Source: Brachypodius melanocephalos
Taxonomy: Eukaryota > Chordata > Aves > Passeriformes > Pycnonotidae
Length of the DNA stretch: 64,000 bases
Direction of reading: 5' to 3'
Assembly (NCBI GenBank): GCA_013398615.1
Contig: VZSR01003819.1
Coordinates: forward strand, 175,536 to 239,535
The translations under genes and the position numbers were made by a program. Positions 48,440 to 60,842 of the stretch are shown piece by piece; positions within the stretch are counted from its first letter, which is position 1, and each line of letters begins with the position of its first letter. The notes beneath the pieces are model-generated. The model was given only the letters and a program-made list of their open reading frames with translations, had not been told where the DNA came from and searched no databases.

Positions 48440-48685
48440 TCACAGAATCATGGAAGATCCTGAGCTGGAAAAGATCCACAAGGATCATTAAGTCTCAGCC
48501 TTGTCCCTGCACAGACACCCCAACAATCCCATCCTGTGCCTGAGAGTATTGTCCAAATGCTCCCTGAGTTCTTGGGGCGCCTTCGGGCGATGACCATTCC
48601 CCAGGGAGCCTGTTCAGTGCCCAACCACCCTCTGGGGGAAGAACTCTTTCCTGATATCCAACCTAAACCTCCCTGACACAGCTCC
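48440..48685 (-). mobile_element. CR1 LINE 3' fragment (divergent subfamily)
   Basis: Antisense CR1 with TCACAGAATCATGGAAGATC, GATCATTAAGTCTCAG, GCTCCCTGAGTTCTTGGGG and CTGATATCCAACCTAAACCT, the type carrying the CCAACAATCCCATCC segment. Confidence 0.88.
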
Positions 48686-49969
48686 ATGCTCTTCCTTCAA
48701 ATGAGGAATGCTTCCTCAGCCATCAGAGATGCTGTACCCATCACACAGTCCCTTCATGCACAGGGACCACTCCAATTCCAAAACAGTCCAGTTTTCGCAA
48801 GATCATACCTATTAGACAGCCTCTCTGAAATGGCACCAGCCAACACCTGGATACCTAGAAATGCTCTGAACCAGTGACCATGATCACCTGGGTCAGTCCA
48901 AGCTGGCCGGACTCTGTGTTGACTTTGCTCTCTAGCCCCAAGGGCTGTTGCCCTCCCTCACCCATTACGGATCAGCTCTTTACAGTTTTTTGGGTAACAA
49001 ACCCTGAAATCCCCCATCACCTCTCTGTGTGCTCAAACCCAGCCGAACACCTCCAGGGCTGGGAGCAGCACTTGGAGCATCCCCCCCTGGCTTTTGTGGG
49101 TATGTCTAGATGCAGATCGGGGTGCTGGGTGGGTACCACAGCGTGCTGTAAACAAACCACTCCAGGTTCTGGAAAGAGAGAGAGTGCGGGCTTGGCTCTC
49201 TGCCGGGACTCCTACATCCAGCGTTTCCAAGTGCTGATAACCACAGCTGCAGCTGCACCCCCCAGGAGGGCAAGTTGGGGCTGCACCAGCAGCTTTCCCA
49301 GGGCAAGGTGGGCAGCCCACACAGAGCATCAAAGTTTATGGTTGTCAAGCGGGTGTTTGGAACATCATTGGCCTGCAAAACTGGAACAGGAATAGGGCAG
49401 AGACCTCCTGAGCAGCACTAAGGCTGTGCCCCTCCAGCCCTGGTTCAGAGACCCATAGCTCCCACCAGAGGAAGCCATGGACCAACATTCTGAGCAGAGA
49501 GACAACGGGGAGATGGGGCACAAGAGAGGACAAGCAGCAGCTACTTTGTTGTGCAGACTTCACCACTGCCTTTTCACACCTCACTGTCCCCAGGAGCACA
49601 CAGGGTTGGTGAGTACAGAGACTGTGCAGGTACCAGGCAGGTAATGAATGGTGATCTCAGTGTGACTAAACCCAGTGTGAGCCCCGCAGCACCAGGGACT
49701 CCTGCCAGGAGCCACAGTGCCGGTGGAAGCCTGCAGAGATCAACAGCTGAGCCTTTGCCTCCAGCAGAAGCCACGGTGGCAAACACCAATCCCTGCAACA
49801 AGAAGTGGTCCTGCACGAGCTGGCTGGTCACTGCTGCAGGGACCCCAAGCTGCCCACACCACTCTCCACAGAAGCCTCAGCAGGATCTCCCAAAGATGGA
49901 TCCAAAGGGAGCTCCTACCTGTCTCATGGAGGAGCCAGGTGAGAGGCAAGGACGCCAACCAAGTGCTCA

Positions 49970-50400
49970 ACCTCGGCTGCTTCTCTGGGAATGCGGCCGC
50001 CGGGCCGGCTGCTGCTGGCGCAGCTCCCACTGGAAGCGGCAAGCAGGAACAGGCCTCCCGCTGCAGGGGCAGGGCTCGGCCCTCCCTGCCCGCATACACC
50101 CACATTCCCCAGCCATGAGCGCAGCCTCCCCTCTCCTGGGAACCTCCCGCCACCCAGCCGGCAGCGGCACACAGCCCGGGCTGCCCTGCCAGCACCGGAA
50201 CCCCCGGAGCGCAGCAGCATCCCGGCCCTTCGCCTCGTGGTGCACGGGCAGCCCCGCATCCATCGGAGCCTCCAGAACCTTCCTCTGGAGCACAGCAAGC
50301 CTGAGGGACAGAGGCAGCTAGAGGATGGAGCCCGCTGAGCTCCCCGGGCGGCTGCAGAGCTGCTCCTGTGCCGATCTCTGCGGCCCAGCACTCCTGGGGA
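49970..50400. promoter_or_regulatory. CpG-rich patch, possible intronic promoter or enhancer
   Basis: Elevated CG frequency (for example GCGGCCGCCGGGCCGGC near 49993-50010) about 1.2-1.6 kb downstream of alternative exon 1 in transcript orientation. No convincing exon was found in it. Confidence 0.35.
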
Positions 50401-51552
50401 ATGTCCAGGCATGACGCTGCCCTGGACAGCCGCTCCCTCAGCAGCAAGCAGGTTCCTCAGGAGCATGCGGGTTCCCCGGAGAGCCTGCCAGCCCTAAGAC
50501 ATCCCTCTGGCACATAAGCCAAGCAGAGAACTGCCTCCACAACACCCAAATCCAGAGCAGAGCCATGGAACCCAGCAAGGCCCCCCGGGAGCGGCCGGCA
50601 GGGCTTGGCCCAGCCCCCAGCTCCACGCGTTCCATGCCTTAAAAAGCTGTGGATGCTGCTGTCGCCTCACGCCCCTGCCAGGCCACAGGGCTCGCCTGCG
50701 GCTCCTTCCACAGGGCCTGGAAGCAGACAGCGAACAGAGGCACAAGCAGCACAGCCCCAGCTGAGGCCCCACAAAGCCCTGGCGCTGGAGAACTCCCCAG
50801 CAACAGCAGAGAGCCGAACACCCGAGAGCCGCTTCAGCTGCCAGTGCCCATTGAATGCCCAGCCCTGTAGGGTCCTGTCTCATCACTGGTAATGCCACAC
50901 CTGCTCTATGCAGGCCGCCCCATAACCGTTGAGGGTCCCTGTGGTCCCAAACATGTGGTGTCAGCTCAAGGGACCTTGGCAGGGGTGGCTGGAGCATCCC
51001 CCAGAGGAGGCCTGGCACCAGGGAGTTGCTCACAAGAGGGTAGTTCAGGCACATTTCTGGGCTCTCCAATCCCCTCTGCTGCTCCACACCTCTGCTCCCA
51101 GTCCCACTTGCCTGGAAGCCCACCAACAAACAGCGCTCCTCTCCCCATTCCATCGACGTGGTGGGGCAAGGGCAGGAAGGCTCAGCCCACCCTGCCCTTG
51201 ATGGGACACCACCAAGGCAAGCAGGACATGCAACACACGTACTTGACTCCCGAGTGTGTGGCCAGCAAGGGAACCAGATCCCAGAGCACATCCTCCCAAG
51301 CAGCGACCCCACGGCTGCTCCAGCACCATTGACAATGGCAGTGCCCAGGGCATCGGGGTATGACACGACCCTGTGAATGCTCACACAACCTCACTGCAGC
51401 CCAGTGCAAACCCTGCAGAGCACCAGGACAGAACCAGGTGCCAGTGCACAGCCCAGAACCTCAGCTGGGAGAGGCCACAGCCACCCATCCCTGCAGGCCC
51501 TGTTGGTACAGGGGGCTCTCGTCAGCACAGCACTGCTCCTGTTCTTACTTAC

Positions 51553-52360
51553 CCAGAGCCCGCAGAGGACCCCCACCCAGGACAGGCTCAACACTGCCAT
51601 GGAGATCCTTGGGGCACACGCTGCCAGTGCTGCCACGCTCTCGCCTTCGGAAGCGGCTCGTGAGGAGTTTCCACAGTCCTCCCGTCTGCACGGGGTCGGG
51701 GTGCAGCCGGCCCCCGACCCTGGTCAGCTCTGGGTACAGCAGGTCCCGCTTGCTGGGGCAGGTGTGCAGGGAGCTGGCATCACCCTCGCTCTTGGTGCGG
51801 AGGCGCATGGGACGCAGGAGCCCCCCAGACTCCGACCGCCGCAGCTCGTGGCCCCGGCGCAGGCGGAAACTGAAGCTTTTCCGCAGGGAGCTGAAGTTCT
51901 TTCTGGGGCTGGAGCCGCTCCAGCCGTTGCCCCCGAAGAGGTTCCAGCGGCGGCTGCCCCACAGGGAGCCCCCCCGGAGGAAGCCAGGGCTCTCGGTGGG
52001 GTGCGGCGGCCGGGCGGTGGGCAGGAAGGTCATGCTGCTGGGGCGCGGGCGCTGCGCCTCATCGGGGCCGTCGCCCTCTCCCTCGGGGCTCTGCCTGCGG
52101 GGCGAGCGCAGCCGGAGCAGGTCCAGGAGGCGGCCGCGGGCGCGGGCGGGGGGCGGCGGAGGCAGCAGCGCCCCGGGCAGCCCGTTCCCCGCCGCGCAGA
52201 AGCTCTTGGGCCGCCGGCGCTGTTGCTGTGCGGCTCCGAGCGCGGCCTGGACGGCGGGGACACCCTGCAAGTCCAGCGACTCGCAGACGCTGACGGCGCG
52301 GCGGGGACTCGGCCGCGGGGCGGCCCGGCCCGGCCCGGCCCAGCGCCAGCCTTCGGCCAT
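51553..52360 (-). CDS. AGAP3: AGAP3 alternative first coding exon (269 aa N-terminus)
   Basis: This first coding exon starts at an ATG at 52358-52360 in an ideal Kozak context (GACCATGG) inside a CpG-rich block and runs 269 codons plus one base to a consensus donor (GTAAGT) at 51552. Its single trailing G completes the GAT (Asp) codon begun by the exon at 41880, giving ...GGPLRAL-D-SFVNSQEWTLSRS, so the phase agrees with direct splicing. The protein is Arg/Pro/Ser-rich and mostly disordered. It has a poly-Pro run near residues 67-71, an RSPRRQSPEGE acidic switch near 85-100, a basic/aromatic/Ser patch at 153-169 and a basic LWKLLTSRFRRRE segment near 229-241. The frame stays open upstream to the gap, so an earlier start is possible. 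It does not match the N-terminus I know from the common human isoform. Assignment to AGAP3 rests on strand, phase and position. Confidence 0.75.
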
Positions 52361-52484
52361 GGTCAGCGGCGGGGCTGCCCCATGGCCCCACGCCCGCCGC
52401 TCTCCGCCGCCGGCGCGGGGCTCCCACGACGCGCCCGCATGTCCGGGCCGCGCTCGGCGCCGCCAGCGCGGGGCTGGGCCGACC
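52361..52484 (-). promoter_or_regulatory. AGAP3: 5'UTR / promoter-proximal CpG-rich sequence of the alternative AGAP3 first exon
   Basis: Very GC- and CpG-rich sequence lies directly upstream of the ATG, including repeated CGGCCCGG-type motifs just inside the exon at 52320-52340. The 100-N gap interrupts it, which is typical for GC-rich promoter DNA that short reads fail to cover. No TATA box is visible, as expected for a CpG-island promoter. The transcription start probably lies here or in the gap. Confidence 0.6.
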
Positions 52485-52584
52485 NNNNNNNNNNNNNNNN
52501 NNNNNNNNNNNNNNNNNNNNNNNNNNNNNNNNNNNNNNNNNNNNNNNNNNNNNNNNNNNNNNNNNNNNNNNNNNNNNNNNNNNN
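52485..52584. other. Assembly gap (100 N) in CpG-island promoter
   Basis: Exactly 100 N, a placeholder of unknown true size. It lies just upstream of alternative exon 1, so the true 5'UTR and transcription start may be missing. Confidence 0.99.
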
Positions 52585-55500
52585 CCGGCACCCGCTGCTG
52601 AACGCACAGAGCTGCAGCTCAGAGCCGCCCCTCCCCACGCCATGGCCGTGTCCGCTGGGCAGAAAATGGACACATCCCACTCCCCTCCCGCCCAAGACAA
52701 CGGGCACCTGTGCCTGGGGCTGAGCAGAAGGCGCCTGCCAACCCGCCCGAGCTGCAGCTCTGCCATCTGTGCCAAGGTCACAGGAACACGCAAACTGCCA
52801 GACTGGATCCGACCCGCATGCACAGCATCTGCCATCCCGCCTCCCGGAGCAGCCGCACTGCAGCAAGAACGAGGAATTCTGCAGGAAGCAATTACAAGGG
52901 AATGTCTTCCAAAGGACTGAACACCAGACAGGCCTGGCTGCGGGGACCAGGCTGTCAGAGCCGACCTCTCAGGAGTACCTCAGGCACAGGTACCTGGCTC
53001 TGGGCAGAGAACCAGGTCAGGACCCTCACAAGCTCCTTTCCACCATGCCTGGCACAGCTCTGTGCTCCCAGGGATGGAAAGTTCTTCCTGCAGGGAGACA
53101 GGACCATCTACATCCAACTCTTTCCAAACCCTGGGTTTAACACATACTCCAACAGCACCAGATGGTTCCCCTTCCACATGAGTCTCAGCTTTTTAAAATA
53201 TTCTGGCAGGTTCTGGCTGTGATGTGTCGCTGAATCACAGACTGTCTGCTGGAGAGACGATGCACCTTGTGCTGCCTGCTGAGGCAGGACTGGACATGCT
53301 GGATCACCCCAACAGGCTCTGTCTGACCCATCCCTACGACCTCCTCAGGTCCCCTCCAGCCTGTAACCTCCTTCCTGCTCCAGCTCTTCTTCCTCCTGTG
53401 ACTCCATCCAAATTCAGATTTAACCTACTGAAAAACACAGGGAGTTCCCCTTAGCTGATGACATCCCTTCCCTGTCCTACCAGGGATCGTATTTTTAAAG
53501 CTATTTGTGTTTTTAAACCATTCCCAATTCTCTGCAGTTTGTCTCCACCTTTCTTAAACAGAGTCAGAACCTGGGCACAACACTCAATTGGAACCTTCAG
53601 CGGCCTAAGAAGAAATACAGGTACAACACCTGTCCTACTGCATCCCAGCGTAAGATACTGGTCTATACCACAGTAACAGCATAACACTGTTCTTACCTAA
53701 TTAGGCTGTTGCATGGCAAAGGTTTCCACATGCTGTCTGCATTGATATGTATATTGCCACGATCCCCTTGAGTTTATTCTGGAAAATGTCTAAAATAGGT
53801 TAAAATGGACCCTTAGATTCAAGTCCTGGAGTTGAGAGCTGCAGGGCACCTGCACACAGGTTGGGAATCTGTACCCTAGGATGGGTTCAAACTCTGCCAG
53901 TCTCAGCAACACATGGGGCCCAGCTGCCTTAGCCCTCCACTGATGGAGGAACTGCTCTGAGAACAAGAAAACAACAGGGTTTGAGGAGAGCCATCACTGA
54001 AACTCCCCACATGCCTTTAAATGTGTCTCTTCTCTGGCAGTTCACACCATAAGCATACTGGGTTGGAGCTGTGTCTATGTCTAATGCAGATGACAGGTGA
54101 CAGCTCACCTGCTCACAAGGTGGGCAGCAGCTTGGCTGGAGTCCCCAAGCCTAGGCAGGGCTGCAGAAACATCTCCAAGAGCTGGGAAGTTACAGGGCTT
54201 TGGCACTCTGACCCAGAGCAGGTGCCTAGGGACAGAAGAAATTTGGTCCCTTACCAGCCCTTCTTTGGGTCACATGCATGGTACAAACATTATGGCCATG
54301 AACATCTGGCTGAAATTAATATAATCCATGAGAGGCTTAACAACAGCTGCATGGGAAAAGTCCGAGAGCCAGGGAACATTCCAGTGCTAGTTGGCCCTGG
54401 TGTGACATTCAGGGTGGAGCCCTGAAAACCAAAAAGAATCTAAACCATGGTCAAATGCTCCACTGTGCTCCCCAGACCCCATGACACTGGTATCACTGCT
54501 CTCCCAGACCCACTGGCACTCATAACCCTGTGTCCCCCCAGACACAAATAGTATTGCTGCTTCAGAGATCTGCAGATAGGGCGATTTTGTTGGCAGGGAG
54601 ATTCCCATCTGGGAGGATGGGACACCAGCATTCACCATCCCTCCTGGGTTCAAAGGCGCTATCACTCTGCAGAGGGGCCTGAGTCTGGGGCTCCCCCTGC
54701 AGCCCCATACATCCAGCATGGATGAGGGACCAGCACTGCATCGGCAGCCAGGGGAGGGATGAGGTTCCTAGCATGGATGGCCCCAACGGTTCCCAGTGCC
54801 CGCACAGAGGGCACACACCAGCAGCAGACCAGGAGCATGTGAAGACACCAGCCAGCTCCAGGCCCTGCGTGCTACCAGGGCTGCGAGTGCCCGAGGCTGA
54901 CAGCCCTGCACAGACCGTGCTGGTAGCAGGACTGGGGCAGCGGACCAGGCTAAGCACCGCTGCCAGGGCAAAGTCAGGACAGGGTGCGGGACAAGTGACA
55001 ACACCGCACCTATGCCAGGCTGGAGCAGCGCAGCAGGAGGGCTCTGTGCAGTGCCAGGGATGGCAGCCAAGCCCCTCCGCAGCTGAAGGAGGACCCCGAG
55101 CACTGTGTCAGGACCATGCTGGAGCTACCGGGTTCTGCAAAGCAGCTCCAGCCGGCTCGGCCATGCACCAGGAATACTGATGAGGCTCTGCCGAACCAGA
55201 GCGTCGGGGGGCGCAGGCTCGGTGGCCCGGCCGTGGGGTGCAGCGCTGCAGCCCCCGCACGCAGCCCCACGTCACAGCCCACACTGTCAGCGCGTCAGCA
55301 GCACCGTCACTCGGAGGCGGCGGGGGCCAGCCCCTGCCTGCCGGCCTCACGGGGCCAGGACAGAGCCAGAGACATCCTCTGCCCAAAGAGGAGGAGGGAG
55401 GAGACAGAGGCGTTCCCTGACTCTGAGCAGAGAGACACATCAGCGCTGAGCCCTGCCACAGGCTCAGCATCCACCACAGCACCACTGCACACCACACAGC

Positions 55501-58500
55501 TCCACTGTGGTAACCTTTTCTGGTCACCCCAAGCACCCCAACAACTCCTTCTGGTCACCCAAAGCACCCTGGGCCCAAGAGACAATGTCCTCCTGCTCTC
55601 CACTGACAAACACCCACCCATCCCACAGCCCCTGCACATCCCCAGAGTCTCAGGATGGAGAGATGGGGCTCCAGGTCCGAGCTCTGCCACAGACCCTCAC
55701 TGCCAGCTGGACCCCCATGCCATGCCCTGCCCTGCCCCATCCCTGTGCCCGTGCCCACTTTGCAGCACAAAGCCCTCCTGTGTTTGACACTTGACAGGCT
55801 GACTGACTTTCCAAGGCCTCTTGCTGAGAGAGGTGCCTCAAAGCAGGTTGTTCCCTACAGTTTCCATGGAGAGGAGGAACAGGCCAAACCAGCAGAGAGT
55901 TAACACCAGCTGGGAAGTAAGTAACAGTCACAGGAGAGTCCGACTCCAGCAGCAGCTCCCTCCCTCCTCCCACACTGCAATCCCCCAGCTCAGGTCCTGC
56001 CACAAACCTCGAGCTGCTGATGAGGAAATTGCCGCCTTCTCCCTCCCACCCTGGGATGCAGCACTGAAGCAAACGCCTCCCTCCCACACAAGTGAGGTCA
56101 GCCCATGTCACCCAAACAGGACACCGCCACACTCTTGTCCACCAAAGAGAGAAGCTGAGCAGGAGATTGCTGCCAGCCTTTCCAAGAGAGCCATGGACCC
56201 CGTGGAGGTGGCCATGCTTCAGATCCTGCACCCACATGCTGCAAGCCAGATGCAGAGAAGACAGATGCAGGGATGATGCTTCTTAAGCTGGTCCAGACCC
56301 TGGTGCCTCAGGGAAGCCCCGGAAGATAACGCTTTGGGATGTTACCTACGGGGTGTAATACTAGATCAAGGCAGCAGCAATCACTTCTGCTCCTTAAGAT
56401 ACCTCAGGGCACTTCTGTCTGCAGAGACATCCATTCCGGTGTCCTGACTAAATCAGCAGCTAGTCTGGCACCTGCACTGCAGGGCACGAGCAGCCCTGCC
56501 ATGCTGCCAGCCATGCACCAGGCTGGCCCCAGGCACCAGGCTGTTTCCAGGTACAGAGATGTTCCCATGGTACAGGGCTGTCTCCAGGCACCAGGATGTT
56601 CCCAGTTCCCAAGCTCCTCACTGGTGATGCAGGTATGAGCAGCATCAGCATGATTAGGCCAGACAATGTGAAATCTCCTTTGGATTTTAAAATCCTAAGA
56701 TAAAAGGCCAGGTGAAATTTTGGCTAGAGGACTAAAGAAAACCTCCTCAGGTCCTGAAGCCTCACTTAAAAATCTCTCCCATAACCATCACTTAAACTGA
56801 AAATCCTCCAGTTTATTCCAAAAGCAGCAAAACAAAAGAAGAAATGGCATGAAAAATAGCAACGGGGTGAAACTAAGAAGTGAGCAGTGCAGCAATGGGA
56901 CTCAGAGGACATGAAAATCCACATGGAGGTCAGGAGGAGAACATAGCAGGAGGTGGAGGAGGTTGGAAAATCCCTCCAACCTTGACAGAAAGGCAGAAAC
57001 CCCACAGCAGCCTGCAAAGGATGGTCACAGAGCTGTCCTTTAGCTGGACCATGGAGCCCCTTCTGCACTGTGGTGATGTTCCTATGCCCAGCAGATACAG
57101 GACATTTCTGCGCCCACAAGCAAAGCTCCCACCCACCCCAGCAGCAGATTAAGCCCCCAAGCCAGGCCTGTGCTGACTGGACATACCACCTGCCCTCACA
57201 CCCTGCTGGCTCTGCACACATGACATCACAGACACCAACAACACCAGAATTTTGGGAAGAGCCAAGCTGAGCAAAAGGTAGGACTGGAGGGTCATTAAGC
57301 TCCAGAGAAAGGGGAGCAGCCCAGAATCCCAAAGGGATGGTCCCAACAATGCTTCCCAAAGCTCTCCAAGACCACTCCTCCCACCCTGGGAAACATGCAA
57401 AACAATTAAAGCTATGGCAAGATCCCATCCTCCTGCCCTGCTCCCAAAGGCACCTGCTCAGGAACAACAGAGTAAGCAAAGGAAATTATTTTCAAAACAC
57501 AAGCTTAAAAACTACTGAGGCAGACAACAACACAGGATGCTCACGTGGGCCTGAGCACCCCAACAAACGCCGTGTTACTGCTGCTCCCACCTCATCATGC
57601 TCTGGGGCAAGCATAGTGACTAACAGCATCTGCACACACAGGCAGAGATTGTTTTGCCACAAACAAGAAGAGCCAGTTGTGAGAACAGTGTTAGTAATAC
57701 CTCTGTATCCCACCTGGAGCAGGGGGACTGCAGTGCTCCAGCCCCCAACAACCTTCTCCAGCTCCCTCATGGTGGACAGGCCCCAGACCCCATGTGGAAC
57801 TTTGATGTTCACAAGCAAAGGACTTAGAGAAGGAAATAATCAACCTTGGGATGTTAAAGATGTCACCTGGCACATGGAATTCACCTTCACAACCAACACT
57901 GTAGGTAAGACAACCCATTTCAGTGAACTCACTCACACCCCCGGTGCTGCCCCCAGGTCCTGGAGAGAACTGGAAGCAGCCTCAGCCTGAGGGATGCTGA
58001 GCCAAAGACCCTGCTCCAGGCTGGCAATGGGTTGGATGTCTCCTGCCCCTGCTCTCACTTTGGCACGAGGGTCCCTGGAGCAGCCTCTGCTGGAAGCAGC
58101 CTCCCCACGCCAGCCATCTCCATAAGTGCTCACCTTTACAGACCCCAAAGAGCCTACCGCTGTCTAACTCCGGTTTGGGGTGTTTCAGGTTCCTCCCCGA
58201 GGCCTCTGCACAGAGGCCAACCACCAACCACAGACAGCAGAAAAACCCAGAAACTGAAAGCCACAAGCCACAGCCGGAAGGTGGGACGGAAGGCGCAGGT
58301 CTCGCACCTCATTCTCTGTTCCCACCATCCCTCAAGGCTTCCCCGCTGCAGCCACAGACACGTGAGCCTGCACAGGCTCATCCTCCCAAATGAGGATGGG
58401 TGCCACATCTCACTCCAGGGTCCCAGGAGTCCCTGTGTCACTCTGCCTGGCTCACACCCTCAGCCTCAGCAACCCTCACCACGTGTCTCTCCGCCAACGC

Positions 58501-60274
58501 CGAGTCCCAGTGGGGTCCAAGGGGTCCCAGCTGCCTGAGCCACAGTGGGGCCCCTGCCTGACGTGACCACAGAGAGCAACAAGGGAGGCCACAAATCCCC
58601 CAGCACCAAAATCAACTTCCCATGAGGCTGGGGCAGAAGTGGATGGCTTTGAGTGCCTCACACCACCTTGGATTTGGCAGGGAGAATCATTCTTGATGAT
58701 TTTTCCAGGACCCAATACATACACGAAATGTTCACAGGAGAGGATGGATCCCCAGGAAGCCCCCAAACCCGCCTCAACCCAGTTTGTGTTCACAGCTACA
58801 CACTGAGGGCCCCAGTTCTTACTCCTCTTCACACATTTCATGTTGACCATTAACTCTTGCAGTTTTTTCCTGAGGTCACTCTGGACTAACCCAAATACCA
58901 CAAAGAAGACTCATGGTATTATTATTTAATCACTAACACCTTTCACTAATCCCACTGCTTGGGAGCTGTTCTCAATGTCATGGAAAGTAGATCCCATCAA
59001 ACTACGTCACTCAGCACCCACTTCCCTCCTTTAATTCTCCACTAATTCGGATTATGTCAGGCACTCTGCTGCTCTCTCAGGGATCAGCATCCCGACTGTA
59101 ACCTAACTGTATCCTAAATACCTGAGTCATCCACGGATCCTGCTGAAGGCTGGCATAGCATCAGCCCACTCCAACTTTGCTCATCTTCTCACACTCAGCT
59201 CGCAGGGAGCTCTGCAGCCAGCTCTGGGTGCCAGCTGCCCAAAGGTGGGAATCTGAAAACACCTGGCTTTGGCAGCTGCTGTTCAGGACTGAACAACCAT
59301 TCCAGAGAAAAGATTCCACCTCTCCAAGCAGGGATGAAGATGCTTACACTGCACAGCTCCTCACACCCCATGTTTCAGACAGTACAGACAAACATCACAG
59401 CTAAAAACACCCCTGTTCTCAATACACCTCACAATTCTCCATAGGCACCAACCAGCTGGATGCCAATGGCCACTCATGTCCCACCTATTTTGCTCACTTC
59501 CACTCTTGGTCTGTGTTCCATAACACCAACTCTTCCCCTGTTTAGGATCAATTCTTGCCAGTCCTGCTGTTCAGATGTGCCACTCGCTCCATTGCCAGGC
59601 TGGCTATTTGCACAGCCTCCCTCATTAACAGGGCTTTATGTGATTTGGGCACAAACACGACTTTCTTTGGAATCACTGCATTTGAAATTCATGTTCTTTC
59701 TCCCAAGTCCTGCAGCTCGTCATTTTATTGGTTTTTTGACTTTAGTGACACCAACCTCCAAAACCAAATGGCAACGGGTGAGTATTACCCAAACACCTTG
59801 CTCAGGAACAGCACTGCTGCTCCAGATTTGCAGGATATTATGAGGGCTGTGAGGGACAGGGAACATCCTTCCCCATCCACAGGGAACATCCTTCCCCATC
59901 CAGTACTGCAGAAAGGGCTGGGATGGCTCCCAAGAGATGACCTTGGTGGAGATGTAACACTGCTGGGAACCTCCCTGGTGATGCCCAGGGCTGGCACCAG
60001 ACCAGTACCACTGGTAACACCGTGACACCAGTCCCGGTAACTCCAGCAGTCGCTGCATGCTGCTGCTCACCTCAAAATCCATGGCACAAAATCCATGGAT
60101 CACCTGTATATTGCCTGCAGCAAGGCTGTGGGGTTCACACCTCCACCGGGCTCTTTGGATGCAGCTGATTCTGTGCTGTGCTGGGGAGAAGGTGGGAATG
60201 AACAGCACTGAGACACCAAGGCCAGAGGAAGGGCAACCAGGGAGCAAGTGCAGCCACTATGGTAGGAGGACTAC

Positions 60275-60360
60275 CAGGGAGCATGGCATGCACCCCAGGA
60301 GCACAGTGTGCACCCCAGGACCATGGTGTGTTCCCCAGGACTACAGCATCCCTCCCTGGG
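60275..60360. repeat. Imperfect 22-bp tandem repeat
   Basis: GGAGCATGGCATGCACCCCA-type units, about four copies with increasing divergence. Confidence 0.65.
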
Positions 60361-60842
60361 AGAACTCTGCTTTGAGAGGAGGTGGCTGCAAAGCTCTGCC
60401 ATGCTGTGCTGCTAGAAGGTCAGCAAACGGGACACCTGTCCTGGCTGCAGACACACAGGGAACGGGCAGCTGGCAGAGGAGAGCCTGGGAGAAGGGACAG
60501 ATCCAATGGTGCTCAGATCAAGGCTCAGACTCCAGAGGAGTTCTGCCTGTCTGCCAGCTGGGTCACACGGCTCTCACAGGCAGTGCAGCCAAAGTCTGCA
60601 GCCCTGGAACTTCAGGGGAGGAAGGTACAGAAAAAGCACAGAACAATACAAAGCAAGGAAACCCCAGCAGCTCAAAGCATTACTCAAGGTGGCAGAAACA
60701 AAGAGAAAGAGTGGCAAAAGGACCTTAAAATCCCAAGTGTCCAGCTGCCAGAACAGCAGGTGACCAATGAGAAGTGGAATCATCGGAAATAAACAATTCT
60801 GGTTTTAGATCTGCAAAATTAAGCTGCGAGTTCTCACCACTT

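Larger units (their letters stand above)
41881..51552 (-). other. AGAP3 intron following alternative exon 1
   Basis: 9.7 kb with CR1 fragments (42890-43140, 45041-45294, 48440-48685), a 19-bp minisatellite (44410-44505) and a CpG-rich patch (49970-50400). The 411-codon plus-strand frame at 46742-47977 has no recognisable domain. Confidence 0.75.
9380..52484 (-). other. AGAP3: AGAP3 gene body (5' alternative promoter to split PH domain; 3' end outside window)
   Basis: AGAP3 is a multidomain Arf GTPase-activating protein of the centaurin-gamma family: GTPase-like domain, split PH domain, ArfGAP zinc finger, ankyrin repeats. Eleven minus-strand coding exons were placed by reading splice sites. 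Their lengths (808, 59, 88, 86, 142, 135, 128, 156, 93, 105, 169) keep one frame, giving 656 codons plus one base in this window. AGAP3 rather than AGAP1 or AGAP2 is indicated by the linker residues HINQ, ATNGGGAFSDYSS, RELRIETIAAS, RRSNIFT, SRKGADPERDKK and the post-PH KRLPRAT...ANGLAKERSSSQL. AGAP1 has RRSNLFTSRKGSDPDKEKK and KRPPRATSACAP at these places, as I recall it. The remaining PH, ArfGAP and ankyrin exons are not in positions 1-9379 and must lie further left. Confidence 0.9.
51640..52640. promoter_or_regulatory. CpG island over alternative AGAP3 exon 1
   Basis: GC-rich sequence with frequent CG dinucleotides spans the coding part of exon 1 and both sides of the assembly gap. It contrasts with the CpG-poor, CA/TG-rich flanks. 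It is the strongest CpG island in the window and coincides with the first coding exon. Confidence 0.7.

Noticed and set aside
51377..52723. 448- and 413-codon plus-strand open frames across the CpG island
   Set aside because: Antisense shadows of the GC-rich AGAP3 first exon that also run through the N gap.
53451..53690. Possible old LINE fragment (GGGCACAACACTCAATTGG region)
   Set aside because: Vague likeness to the CR1 GACACAGCACTCCAGGT segment, but no continuous match by eye.
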